Below, piece after piece: positions 9,276 through 16,789 of a stretch of 64,000 bases of DNA; within the stretch, counting starts at the first letter, position 1; the number at the start of each line of letters is the position of its first letter. Both the position numbers and the translations under genes were made by a program. The notes under the pieces are model-generated. The model made no database searches. It was not told the origin of the DNA and was given only the letters and a program-made list of their open reading frames with translations. The stretch comes from Acuticoccus sp. I52.16.1 (lineage in GTDB: Bacteria; Pseudomonadota; Alphaproteobacteria; Rhizobiales; Amorphaceae). The DNA lies in the NCBI RefSeq assembly GCF_022865125.1, contig NZ_CP094828.1:62001-126000 (forward strand), written 5' to 3'.

Positions 9276-9938
9276 CTATGGCACAATGTCGTCGGCGTTT
9301 GAACCGCCTGTTTTCAAGACTCGTGCAGCAAGCGGCCGAGTGGGTCCCCGCTGCTCCGCCAGGGCCACACGGTCGATCTGGCCGACCATGCGCACGGCGG
9401 CGTGCAAGGTGCGCTCCAGCCGCGCCATGAGGAAGGCGACGACGGCCGGATCCGCCGGCAACTGGCGGGCGTGGAAGGCCTCCACGAGGACGCGGCGCAA
9501 CATCGCGTCGTCGGGCGGCTGCAGCACCGTCTCGGGCGTGGCGCGCAGGCGGGACTCGAGATCGGGCAGAGCGATCCCGGCGCGCGAGCGGGCCGTCAGC
9601 AGCAGCGTGGTGCCGGCGGCGCGCACGGCGTTGATGAGGTGGAAGAGCGCGCGCTCGTCCGCCCGGTCCGCGTCGTCCACCACGACGGGGCCGCGGGCGA
9701 GCCGGAGCACGTCGACCGCGGCCAACGCCTCGCCGGCGACCAGCGTGGCGCCGGCGTGCTCGGCGAAGACGCGGGCGAGGTGGGACTTGCCGCTCCCCTC
9801 GCCGCCGCGCACCATCGCCACCGGGTGCGCCCAGCGCGGCCACTCCTCCACGAGCGCGAAGGCGGCCGCGTTGCAGGGCGCCACGATCGTGGCGTGCGGT
9901 GCGTCTTGCGATCCGAGATCGAGCGCGAGCTGTTCCAT
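9276..9938 (-). CDS. hdaA: DnaA regulatory inactivator HdaA (AAA+ DnaA-related protein)
   Basis: A 220-residue AAA+ protein resembling DnaA without its DNA-binding domain. The N-terminal QLALDL (residues 3-8) fits the sliding-clamp binding motif of Hda proteins. Walker A is [11 protein letters not shown] near residue 45 and Walker B is VVVDDADR near residue 85. The arginine-finger region LESRLRA is near residue 126. Hda proteins with the loaded clamp stimulate ATP hydrolysis on DnaA and so limit re-initiation of replication. The ATG at 9938 places the clamp motif at the extreme N-terminus, which supports that start. It is first in the hdaA-ppk1-ppx run and is divergent from purM across 204 nt. 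Confidence 0.87.
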   Translation of the reverse strand: MEQLALDLGSQDAPHATIVAPCNAAAFALVEEWPRWAHPVAMVRGGEGSGKSHLARVFAEHAGATLVAGEALAAVDVLRLARGPVVVDDADRADERALFHLINAVRAAGTTLLLTARSRAGIALPDLESRLRATPETVLQPPDDAMLRRVLVEAFHARQLPADPAVVAFLMARLERTLHAAVRMVGQIDRVALAEQRGPTRPLAARVLKTGGSNADDIVP

Positions 9939-10142
9939 CAATGCCCCACGGTGACGCTGCGACTTAGGCGCGGATACCCTAGCCGCCGGCGGGCGCTTCG
10001 CGATTGGCTGAACGATAGGCTCACCGCTTTCAACACCGTTTGCCCGATTGCCTGTTGACAACCTGTGCGGCACTTGGCCCGTTCGCCCTTTCCTCTCGGC
10101 GCGAACCGTGGCAGGTCGCGGGCGACATTTCGGAAGGCATCG

Positions 10143-11177
10143 ATGAACGACCCCCGTGCACGCTACGCCGCCGCCGGCGTGAACGTCGAGGCCGGCGATT
10201 CGCTGGTCGAGCGGATCAAGCCGGCCGCCAAGTCCACCGCGCGGCCCGGCTGCGCCCCGGCGCTGGGCGGCTTCGCGGGCCTCTTCGACCTCGGCGCCGC
10301 CGGCCACGGCGATTCGCTCCTCGTCGCCTCGACCGACGGGGTCGGCACCAAGCTGCGCCTCGCGGTGGAGACCGGGATGCACCGCGGCGTCGGGATCGAC
10401 CTCGTCGCGATGTGCGTCAACGACGTGCTCGCCCAGGGGGCCGAGCCGCTGATGTTCCTCGACTACTACGCCACCGGCAAACTCGAGGTCGAGGCCGCGG
10501 CCGAGATCGTGGAGGGCATCGCCGAGGGCTGCCGGCAGGCCGGGTGCGCCCTGGTGGGCGGCGAAACTGCGGAGATGCCCGGCCACTACGCGCCGGGCGA
10601 TTACGACCTCGCCGGCTTCGTCGTCGGCGCCGTGCCGCGCGACCGGGTGCTGCCCCAGGGCGTCGCGGCGGGTGACGCGCTGATCGGCCTCGCCGCATCG
10701 GGCGCGCACTCCAACGGCTACTCGCTGATCCGCCGCCTCGCCGCCGACAAGGGGTGGGACCTCTCCGCCCCGTTCGAGGACCAGACCCTCGCCGAAACAC
10801 TGATGACGCCGACGCGGATCTACGTGAAGCCGGTGCTGGCGGCGGTGGCGGCACATCCGGTGCATGGCATCGCCCACATCACTGGCGGCGGCATCACCGG
10901 CAACGTCCCGCGCATGCTGACGGCGGACCTCGCCGCCGCGATCGACCGCACGGCGCTGCCGCCGAGCAAGCTGATGGCCTTCCTCGCCGAGCAGGGCGGC
11001 CTGTCGCCGGACGAGATGGAGGCGACCTTCAACTGCGGCACGGGCCTCGTGATGGCGGTGGCTCCGGAGGCGGCGGACGGCGTGATCGCCGACCTGGAAG
11101 CCGCCGGCGAGACGGCCGCGCGGATCGGAACGGTGGTGGCGCGCGAGGGCGATGGGCCGCAATGCCTGATTTCGTGA
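10143..11177 (+). CDS. purM: Phosphoribosylformylglycinamidine cyclo-ligase (AIR synthetase)
   Basis: A 344-residue ATP-dependent ligase that closes the imidazole ring to give aminoimidazole ribotide in purine synthesis. [12 protein letters not shown] at the N-terminus, [12 protein letters not shown] near residue 61, [18 protein letters not shown] near residue 85, GGETAEMPG near residue 139 and [10 protein letters not shown] near residue 243 are family signatures. The ATG at 10143 follows a GGAAGG site (tttcggaaggcatcg). It overlaps purN by 16 nt. The purM-purN pair divergent from hdaA-ppk1 recurs in alphaproteobacteria. Confidence 0.96.
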   Translation: MNDPRARYAAAGVNVEAGDSLVERIKPAAKSTARPGCAPALGGFAGLFDLGAAGHGDSLLVASTDGVGTKLRLAVETGMHRGVGIDLVAMCVNDVLAQGAEPLMFLDYYATGKLEVEAAAEIVEGIAEGCRQAGCALVGGETAEMPGHYAPGDYDLAGFVVGAVPRDRVLPQGVAAGDALIGLAASGAHSNGYSLIRRLAADKGWDLSAPFEDQTLAETLMTPTRIYVKPVLAAVAAHPVHGIAHITGGGITGNVPRMLTADLAAAIDRTALPPSKLMAFLAEQGGLSPDEMEATFNCGTGLVMAVAPEAADGVIADLEAAGETAARIGTVVAREGDGPQCLIS

Positions 11178-11779
11178 CGGACGCGGACGGGCGCGTTCCG
11201 ATCGCGGTCTTCATCTCGGGCCGCGGCAGCAACTTCGCCGCGCTCGCCGAGGCGGCGGACGACGCGGCATTCCCGGCCCGCATCGTCCTCTGCCTGTCCG
11301 ACAAGCCGGACGCCAAGGGCCTCGACATCGCGCGACAGCGGGGGATTGCCGTCGCCACGCCGACGCGGGCCGACTACGAGAGCCGCGACGCGTTCGACGC
11401 CGCGATGGAGGCCGAGGTCGTGGCCGCCGGGGCGCAGCTCATCTGCCTCGCCGGGTTCATGCGCATCTTGGGGCGGGCGTTCGTGGAGCGCTGGGAGGGC
11501 CGGATGCTGAACATCCACCCCTCGCTGCTGCCGGCCTACCGCGGGCTCGACACGCACGCCCGCGCCCTCGCCGACGGGGCGCGCGAGCACGGCGTGACGG
11601 TCCACCTCGTGACCCCCGGCCTCGACGAGGGGCCGATCCTCGCCCAGGCGCGCGTCCCGGTGCTGGCGGACGACACCGCCGAGACGCTGGCCGCCCGCGT
11701 TCTCGCCGAAGAGCACACGCTCTACCCCGACGCGCTCGCCGCCTACGTCCGCGGCGCCGAACCCCGCCCCCAGGGCTGA
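11162..11779 (+). CDS. purN: Phosphoribosylglycinamide formyltransferase
   Basis: A 205-residue GAR transformylase that transfers a formyl group from 10-formyl-THF to glycinamide ribotide. FISGRGSNF near residue 15 binds the ribotide phosphate. The catalytic Asn and His are in [10 protein letters not shown] near residue 117, and the catalytic Asp is in GLDEGPIL near residue 155. The start at 11162 lies inside the end of purM (16-nt overlap), implying translational coupling. About 10 residues precede the usual start of the first strand. The C-terminus extends slightly beyond the core with no further domain. Confidence 0.95.
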   Translation: MPDFVTDADGRVPIAVFISGRGSNFAALAEAADDAAFPARIVLCLSDKPDAKGLDIARQRGIAVATPTRADYESRDAFDAAMEAEVVAAGAQLICLAGFMRILGRAFVERWEGRMLNIHPSLLPAYRGLDTHARALADGAREHGVTVHLVTPGLDEGPILAQARVPVLADDTAETLAARVLAEEHTLYPDALAAYVRGAEPRPQG

Positions 11780-11942
11780 CGCGCGCACGGCACGCCGACC
11801 TCCAATCACCTCCGCAGGCACGGCGCCCCCTCCTCGGGCACCATGGCACGGCGGTCCCCTCGCCTGTTTCATGGTGAAACCCGAGCCCCCGCGGCGTTCC
11901 CACCCGGGATAATCGCGTCGCGGCCGGGGATTGGCATGCCAT

Positions 11943-11958
11943 CGGCACGCAAAATGCA
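11943..11958 (+). promoter_or_regulatory. Candidate sigma-54 (RpoN) promoter upstream of amino-acid ABC operon
   Basis: The sequence cGGCACG-CAAA-aTGCA matches 10 of 12 fixed positions of the sigma-54 consensus TGGCACG-N4-TTGCW. GG at 11944-11945 and GC at 11956-11957 are exactly ten bases apart. It lies 90 nt upstream of the binding-protein ATG. Sigma-54 with NtrC controls many nitrogen-scavenging transporters in this class. The spacing rule is met often by chance in GC-rich DNA, so this remains a prediction. Confidence 0.5.
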
Positions 11959-12046
11959 AGGGGCTCTCCGATTGGTTCCGGCCCGAGGACCCGCCGCGGC
12001 GGCGCCCTCCGCACCCGCGCCGGACGAACGGGAGAGGAGAACTCCG

Positions 12047-12895
12047 ATGACACCTGCCCTCAAGGCGACGCTCATTGCCGCCGGCCTCGCCGTGCCGCTC
12101 ATCGCCGCGCCCCTTGCCGCCTCGGCCCAGTCGCTCAAGACCGGCGTCGACGGCACGTTCGCGCCGCACGCCTTCCCCACGCTCGACGGCAAGACCGAGG
12201 GCTTCAACATGGACCTCGGCGCCGCGCTGGGCGAGGCGCTCGGCACCGAGGTGGAGATCGACGTCACGCAGTGGTCCGGCCTCTTGCCGGGCATGCAGGC
12301 TGGCACCTACGACTTCGTCCTGGCGCCGACGACGGTGACGGAGGAGCGGGCCGGCAACATGATCTTCACCGAGCCCTACCTCAACACCGACTTCCAGTTC
12401 GTGACGAAGAAGGGCGCGCCGGAGATCACCGATCTGAAGGAGTTCGACGGCAAGGTGATCGCCGTCAACAAGGGCTCGGCCTACGACCAGTGGGCGCGCG
12501 ACATCGCCGGCGACATCGGCTGGACGGTGGAGTCCTACGGCACCAACCTCGATGCGTTGCAGGCGGTGATGTCGGGCCGGGCGTTCGCCAACGTGGCGGG
12601 CAACACCAACTCGGCCTGGGCGGTGAAGACCAACCCGCAGCTCCAGCTCTCGTATCTCTACTCCACGGGCAAGGTGTTCTCGATCCCGCTGCGGACCGAC
12701 AACACCGAGCTGCGCGCCAAGCTCGACATGGCGCTGGAGTGCCTGAAGGAGAGCGGCAAGCTCGCCGAGCTGCACGAGAAGTGGTTCGGCTACGCGCCGG
12801 CGGCCGATTCGGCGACGGCGACGATCTACCCCGGCGTCGGCATCCCGGACATGCCGGGCTACGACGCCACCGAGCACGAGCTGTCCTGCTCCTGA
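12047..12895 (+). CDS. Amino-acid ABC transporter substrate-binding protein (family 3)
   Basis: A 282-residue periplasmic binding protein. A signal peptide covers about residues 1-28 with a likely cleavage after ASA. The mature part has the family-3 fold: GTFAPHAFP, the FNMDLGAALGEAL segment, VEIDVTQWSGLLPGMQAGTYD, and the later IAVNKGSAYDQW hinge. It should capture a polar amino-acid-like ligand. The downstream carbamoylase suggests that ligands could include N-carbamoyl or D-amino acids, but nothing in the sequence fixes this. GGGAGAGGAGAA ends 6 nt before the ATG and is a strong ribosome site. A hairpin plus T-run follows the stop. Confidence 0.9.
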   Translation: MTPALKATLIAAGLAVPLIAAPLAASAQSLKTGVDGTFAPHAFPTLDGKTEGFNMDLGAALGEALGTEVEIDVTQWSGLLPGMQAGTYDFVLAPTTVTEERAGNMIFTEPYLNTDFQFVTKKGAPEITDLKEFDGKVIAVNKGSAYDQWARDIAGDIGWTVESYGTNLDALQAVMSGRAFANVAGNTNSAWAVKTNPQLQLSYLYSTGKVFSIPLRTDNTELRAKLDMALECLKESGKLAELHEKWFGYAPAADSATATIYPGVGIPDMPGYDATEHELSCS

Positions 12896-12927
12896 GCCTC
12901 GCGCCCGGTGTACCGGGCACCCCCGGA

Positions 12928-12955
12928 GCCGGCCCGCGCGGCCGGCCCGCTTTTT
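12928..12955 (+). terminator. Intrinsic terminator/attenuator after the binding-protein gene
   Basis: GCCGGCC (12928-12934) pairs with GGCCGGC (12940-12946) around a 5-nt loop, followed by CCGC and five T residues. It lies between the binding-protein gene and the rest of the same-strand ABC operon. This would allow partial read-through and a molar excess of binding protein. Confidence 0.6.
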
Positions 12956-12976
12956 GTGTCACAGTGGATCGTTCAG

Positions 12977-13720
12977 TTGGCCACCCAGCAACCCATTCTC
13001 GACGTGCGCGGTCTCATCAAGCGCTTCGGCACGACGGAAGTGCTCAAGGGCATCGACCTCGCGGTGCACGCGCAGGAACTCGTCTTCGTGATCGGCCCGT
13101 CGGGGTCCGGCAAGTCGACCCTCTTGCGGTGCTGCAACCGGCTGGAGGAACCGACCGACGGCTCGATCCGCTTCGCCGGGCAGGAGCTCCTCGCCCATGA
13201 CGTGGACATCAACGCCATGCGGCGCCGCATCGGCATGGTGTTCCAGTCCTTCAACCTCTACCCGCACATGACGGCGCGCGGGAACGTCATGCTGGCGCTG
13301 CGCAAGGTGCTGAAGCTTCCGCGCGAGCAGGCACGGGCGGAGGCGGACGCGGCGCTGGACCGCGTCGGCCTCGCCGACCGTGCCGACCATCACCCCAACG
13401 CGCTGTCGGGCGGGCAGCAGCAGCGCGTCGCCATCGCCCGCGCGCTGGCGCTCAAGCCGGAGGTGATGCTGTTCGACGAACCGACGTCGGCGCTCGACCC
13501 GGAACTGGTCGGCTCGGTTCTGGCGGTGATGCGCGACCTGAAGGCGGACGGGATGACGATGATGGTCGTCAGCCACGAGATGCGCTTCGCCCAGGACGCG
13601 GCCGACCGAGTGGTGTTCATGGACGGCGGGGTGATCGTCGAGCAGGGGCCGCCGGCGCAGATCTTCACCGCCCCGGCGCACGAGCGAACCCAGGCCTTCC
13701 TGGCGCGGGTTCTGAATTGA
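12977..13720 (+). CDS. Amino-acid ABC transporter ATP-binding protein
   Basis: A GlnQ/HisP-type ATPase of about 247 residues. Walker A is GPSGSGKST, the Q-loop is in [13 protein letters not shown], the ABC signature is [15 protein letters not shown], Walker B is [12 protein letters not shown], and the switch histidine is in VVSHEMRFA. The start is uncertain. TTG at 12977 begins close to where homologues begin ([11 protein letters not shown]), but GTG at 12956, directly after the terminator T-run, is also in frame. Neither has a strong ribosome site. It should energise import with the two permeases that follow 36 nt downstream. Confidence 0.9.
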   Translation: MATQQPILDVRGLIKRFGTTEVLKGIDLAVHAQELVFVIGPSGSGKSTLLRCCNRLEEPTDGSIRFAGQELLAHDVDINAMRRRIGMVFQSFNLYPHMTARGNVMLALRKVLKLPREQARAEADAALDRVGLADRADHHPNALSGGQQQRVAIARALALKPEVMLFDEPTSALDPELVGSVLAVMRDLKADGMTMMVVSHEMRFAQDAADRVVFMDGGVIVEQGPPAQIFTAPAHERTQAFLARVLN

Positions 13721-13756
13721 CGCGGCGTTTCGCAGCGAGGCGCGCGGAGACACGCC

Positions 13757-14446
13757 ATGCAGCCTGACCGCTGGTCGATCTTCCTCGACACGTTCTTCAA
13801 AGCCTCGGTGATCGACAAGTACCTTCCGTCGATCGCGTCGGGCGTCATCATCACGATCCAGATCGCGGGGCTGGTCGTGGTCACCGGGATCGGCCTCGGC
13901 CTCCTGCTGGCGCTGGTCCGCGCCTACCGGATCCGGGCGATCAACGTGCTGATCGTGGTGCTGGTGGACATGTTCCGCGCACTGCCGCCGCTGGTGCTGA
14001 TCCTCGTCATCTACTTCGGCCTGCCGAACGTCGGCATCGCGCTGCCCAATTTCGTCGTCTTGTGGCTGGTGCTGATGCTGGTGCTGGCGGCGTTCGCGGA
14101 AGAGATCTTCTGGGCCGGCATCACCGCGACGCCGAAGGGGCAATGGGAGGCGGCCCGCTCCACCGGCCTCGGCTTCACGCAGACGCTGGTGTTCGTGGTG
14201 ATGCCGCAGGCGGCGCGCATCACCATCCCGCCGCTGACCAACCGCACCATCGCGATCACCAAGAACACCGCGCTCGGGACGGTGATCGGCGTGCCGGAGA
14301 TCCTCAACCAGGCGACGACGGCGACCTCGTTCGCCGGCAGCGCGACGCCGTTGATGATGGGCGCTGTCGCCTACCTCGTCCTCTTCATTCCGGTCGTGAT
14401 CTTCGGGCGCTGGCTCGAGACGCGCTTTGCCTGGAAGCGCGCCTGA
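13757..14446 (+). CDS. Amino-acid ABC transporter permease 1 (HisM/GlnP type)
   Basis: A 229-residue inner-membrane permease of the polar amino-acid group, with about five hydrophobic segments beginning at SIASGVIITIQIAGLVVVTG. The EAA-loop motif that contacts the ATPase is visible as GQWEAARSTGLGFTQTL near residue 130, and the earlier VLVDMFRALPPLVLIL segment is typical of the HisMQ subfamily. Its stop codon shares one base with the start of the second permease (TGATG), indicating coupled translation and a heteromeric channel. Confidence 0.92.
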   Translation: MQPDRWSIFLDTFFKASVIDKYLPSIASGVIITIQIAGLVVVTGIGLGLLLALVRAYRIRAINVLIVVLVDMFRALPPLVLILVIYFGLPNVGIALPNFVVLWLVLMLVLAAFAEEIFWAGITATPKGQWEAARSTGLGFTQTLVFVVMPQAARITIPPLTNRTIAITKNTALGTVIGVPEILNQATTATSFAGSATPLMMGAVAYLVLFIPVVIFGRWLETRFAWKRA

Positions 14447-15111
14447 TGGACCAGCTTCTCGATCAGTTCTTCAACGTGCCGATCATGCTGAAGACCTTCC
14501 CGCTCCTGGTGAAGGGACTGTGGATGACGCTGTCGGTCTGCGCCATCGTGGTGCCGGTCGGGCTGGTCGCGGGACTGCTCGTCGCGCTCGCGGCCACCAG
14601 CCAGCGCCGCTGGCTGCGCGTCCTCACCGTGCCCTATGTCGACCTCTTTCGCGCCGTGCCGCCGCTGGTGCTCCTCATCTTCATCCACTCGGGGCTGCCG
14701 TTCGCGGGGGTGAACCTGACGCCGTTCCAGTCGGTGACCTTGGCGTTCCTCCTCAACAACTCGGCCTTTTACGGGGAGATCTACCGGGCGGGACTGGAGA
14801 GCATCGGCGCGGGCCAGCGGGAGGCGGCGCGCTCCACCGGGCTGACGGTGTTCCAGACCAACCTCTACGTCGTCATCCCGCAGGCGGTGCGCAACGTGCT
14901 GCCGGATCTGCTCTCCAATACGATCGAGGTCGTGAAGCTGACCTCGCTCGCCAGCGTCGTGGCCTTGCCGGAGCTGCTCTATTCGGCGGACATGGCACGG
15001 TCTATTACCTTCAACGCCTCGCCGCTGGTTCTGGCGGCGTGCTTCTACCTCGTCCTGCTGTGGCCGGTGGTGCGGCTTCTGAGCCGCCTGGAACGCCGTG
15101 TCGCAGGCTGA
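14446..15111 (+). CDS. Amino-acid ABC transporter permease 2 (HisM/GlnP type)
   Basis: A 221-residue permease paired with the preceding one. It has about five membrane segments (first at LWMTLSVCAIVVPVGLVAG), the YVDLFRAVPPLVLLIF segment, and an EAA loop at GQREAARSTGLTVFQTN near residue 124. It starts on the last base of the previous stop codon. The carbamoylase gene follows 19 nt later, so the transporter and the enzyme are probably co-transcribed. Confidence 0.92.
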   Translation: MDQLLDQFFNVPIMLKTFPLLVKGLWMTLSVCAIVVPVGLVAGLLVALAATSQRRWLRVLTVPYVDLFRAVPPLVLLIFIHSGLPFAGVNLTPFQSVTLAFLLNNSAFYGEIYRAGLESIGAGQREAARSTGLTVFQTNLYVVIPQAVRNVLPDLLSNTIEVVKLTSLASVVALPELLYSADMARSITFNASPLVLAACFYLVLLWPVVRLLSRLERRVAG

Positions 15112-15130
15112 TCGCCCAAGGAGACCTTCA

Positions 15131-16060
15131 TTGCGTACCGTGACCGTCGGAGCCGCGCAGCTCGGCCCCATCCAGAAAGCGGAGGGCCGGCAGGAAGTCG
15201 TCGCCCGCATGATCGCCCTCCTGGACGATGCGGCCGCCAAGGGCTGCGATCTCGTCGTCTTTCCGGAGCTGGCGCTGACGACCTTCTTCCCCCGCTGGTA
15301 CATGACCGACGAGACCGAGGCCGACGCCTGGTTCGAGACCGAGATGCCGAACGCGGCGACGCAGCCGCTGTTCGACCGTGCCGCGGAGCACGGCGTCGCT
15401 ATCTCCTTCGGCTACGCGGAGAAGACGCCGGACGGGCACCACTTCAACACCTCGATCCTCACCGACAAGGCGGGAACGATCGTCGGCAAGTACCGCAAGA
15501 CCCACCTCCCCGGCCACGCCGAGTACGACGAGGAGCGCGCGTTCCAGCACCTCGAAAAGCGATACTTCGAACCGGGCGACACGGGCTTCCCGGTCTGGCG
15601 CGTGCTGGACGGGATCATGGGCATGTGCATCTGCAACGATCGCCGGTGGCCGGAGGTCTACCGGGTGATGGGCCTGCAAGGCGTCGAGATGGTGATGCTC
15701 GGCTTCAACACGCCGTCGGTGAACAGCCAGAAGCCCGGCGAGGGGCTGGAGCAGCGCATGTTCCACCACAAGCTCTCGCTGCAGGCCGGCGCCTACCAGA
15801 ACTCCACCTGGGTGATCGCCGTGGCCAAGGCGGGCGACGAGGACGGGCACCATCTGATGGGGGGGACGGTGATCGTCGATCCCAACGGCCAGATCGTCGC
15901 CGAGGCGACGAGCGAGGCGGACGAGCTGATCGTCCACCCCTGCGACCTCGACGACACGCGCTTCGGCAAGGAGACGATCTTCGACTTTGCGCGTCACCGC
16001 CGGATCGAGCACTACGGCCTGATCACCAGCCGCACCGGCGCCGAGCCGCCCGCCCGATGA
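15131..16060 (+). CDS. N-carbamoyl-D-amino-acid hydrolase (nitrilase superfamily)
   Basis: A 309-residue carbon-nitrogen hydrolase closely resembling the Agrobacterium N-carbamoyl-D-amino-acid amidohydrolase, which releases a D-amino acid, CO2 and ammonia. The Glu-Lys-Cys triad is Glu46 (VFPELALT), Lys123 (GKYRKTHLPG) and Cys168 (CICNDRRWPE), in the same surroundings as the known enzyme; HLEKRYFEPGD and the C-terminal HYGLI also match. The TTG at 15131 is chosen because AAGGAGA lies 7 nt upstream and the length then equals the family's; GTG at 15098 is an in-frame alternative. Cotranscription with an amino-acid ABC transporter suggests uptake of the substrate. No hydantoinase is present nearby. 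Confidence 0.88.
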   Translation: MRTVTVGAAQLGPIQKAEGRQEVVARMIALLDDAAAKGCDLVVFPELALTTFFPRWYMTDETEADAWFETEMPNAATQPLFDRAAEHGVAISFGYAEKTPDGHHFNTSILTDKAGTIVGKYRKTHLPGHAEYDEERAFQHLEKRYFEPGDTGFPVWRVLDGIMGMCICNDRRWPEVYRVMGLQGVEMVMLGFNTPSVNSQKPGEGLEQRMFHHKLSLQAGAYQNSTWVIAVAKAGDEDGHHLMGGTVIVDPNGQIVAEATSEADELIVHPCDLDDTRFGKETIFDFARHRRIEHYGLITSRTGAEPPAR

Positions 16061-16719
16061 GCGCCCGCCCCACGCTGGACGGAGGCCTCGACGTCGCCCT
16101 CGCCGATCTCGCGCAGCGCGACCGCTACAAGGTGCTGTGCAGCGTCGTCATCCCGCGCCCGATCGCGCTGGTGACGACGCTCGCGCAGAACGGCGCGGTG
16201 AACGCCGCCCCCTTCTCGTTCTTCAACGTCTTCTCCGAGGCGCCGCCGCTGGTGGTGCTGGGTCTGCAGTCGCGCGAGGGGGCGATGAAGGACACCACCG
16301 CCAACGTGCGCCGCACGGGCGAGTTCGTGGTCAACCTCGTCTCGGAGGACATCGCCGAGGCGATGAACCGTTGCGCGGTCGATTTCCCGGCGGACGTCGG
16401 CGAGCTGGCCTACGCCGGCCTCACGCCGTCCCCGTCGCGCGACGTCGCCCCGCCGGCGATCGCCGAGGCGCCGGTCGCGCTGGAGTGCCGGCGGTTCATG
16501 ATGGTCAACGTCTCGCAGGAGCGCGACCTGCTGGTGGGAGAAGTCACCCGCGTGCGCGCACGCCCCGGCCTGATCGACCCCGAGACGCTCTACGTCGACG
16601 TCGACGCCTACAAGCCCGTCGCCCGCCTGTTCGGCAGCTCCTATGCGACGCTGGGCGAGCCCTACTCGATGACACGCGAGGCCTACGACCCCGCCATCCA
16701 CGGCACCGGGTCGCGATGA
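16057..16719 (+). CDS. Flavin reductase-like (FMN-binding) family protein
   Basis: A 220-residue protein of the flavin reductase-like split-barrel family. RPIALVTTLAQNGAVNAAPFS near residue 30 (shown here by its ends RPIALVTT and NAAPFSFF) is the FMN-binding signature; PLVVLGLQSR and DTTANVRRTGEFVVNL follow. Members bind FMN and act as NAD(P)H:flavin reductases or as oxidoreductases of unknown substrate. Its ATG overlaps the carbamoylase stop by 4 nt (ATGA), so it belongs to the same transcript. Its contribution to D-amino-acid use is not evident from sequence. Confidence 0.85.
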   Translation: MSARPTLDGGLDVALADLAQRDRYKVLCSVVIPRPIALVTTLAQNGAVNAAPFSFFNVFSEAPPLVVLGLQSREGAMKDTTANVRRTGEFVVNLVSEDIAEAMNRCAVDFPADVGELAYAGLTPSPSRDVAPPAIAEAPVALECRRFMMVNVSQERDLLVGEVTRVRARPGLIDPETLYVDVDAYKPVARLFGSSYATLGEPYSMTREAYDPAIHGTGSR

Positions 16720-16723
16720 CGAA

Positions 16724-16753
16724 CGCCCCGGCCGAGACGGCTCGGCCGGGGCG
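16724..16753. terminator. Bidirectional hairpin terminator between convergent genes
   Basis: A perfect 13-bp stem, CGCCCCGGCCGAG (16724-16736) with CTCGGCCGGGGCG (16741-16753), closes a 4-nt ACGG loop. It starts a few bases after the flavin-reductase stop. Only a short GTTTCGTCTT follows on the + strand, so Rho-independent activity is likely but the U-tract is weak. Confidence 0.65.
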
Positions 16754-16789
16754 CCGGGTTTCGTCTTGGAGGCGCTGGGCGGCGCCCCG

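Noticed and set aside
5458-9954. A very long open frame on the + strand opposite ppx, ppk1 and hdaA
   Set aside because: It is antisense to three clearly assigned genes and its composition (very rich in Arg, His, Gly, Asp and Val) is that of a GC-rich shadow frame. No family motif is present.
12047-12895. Naming the binding protein as specific for N-carbamoyl-D-amino acids
   Set aside because: The family-3 fold does not reveal ligand specificity; the operon link is suggestive only.
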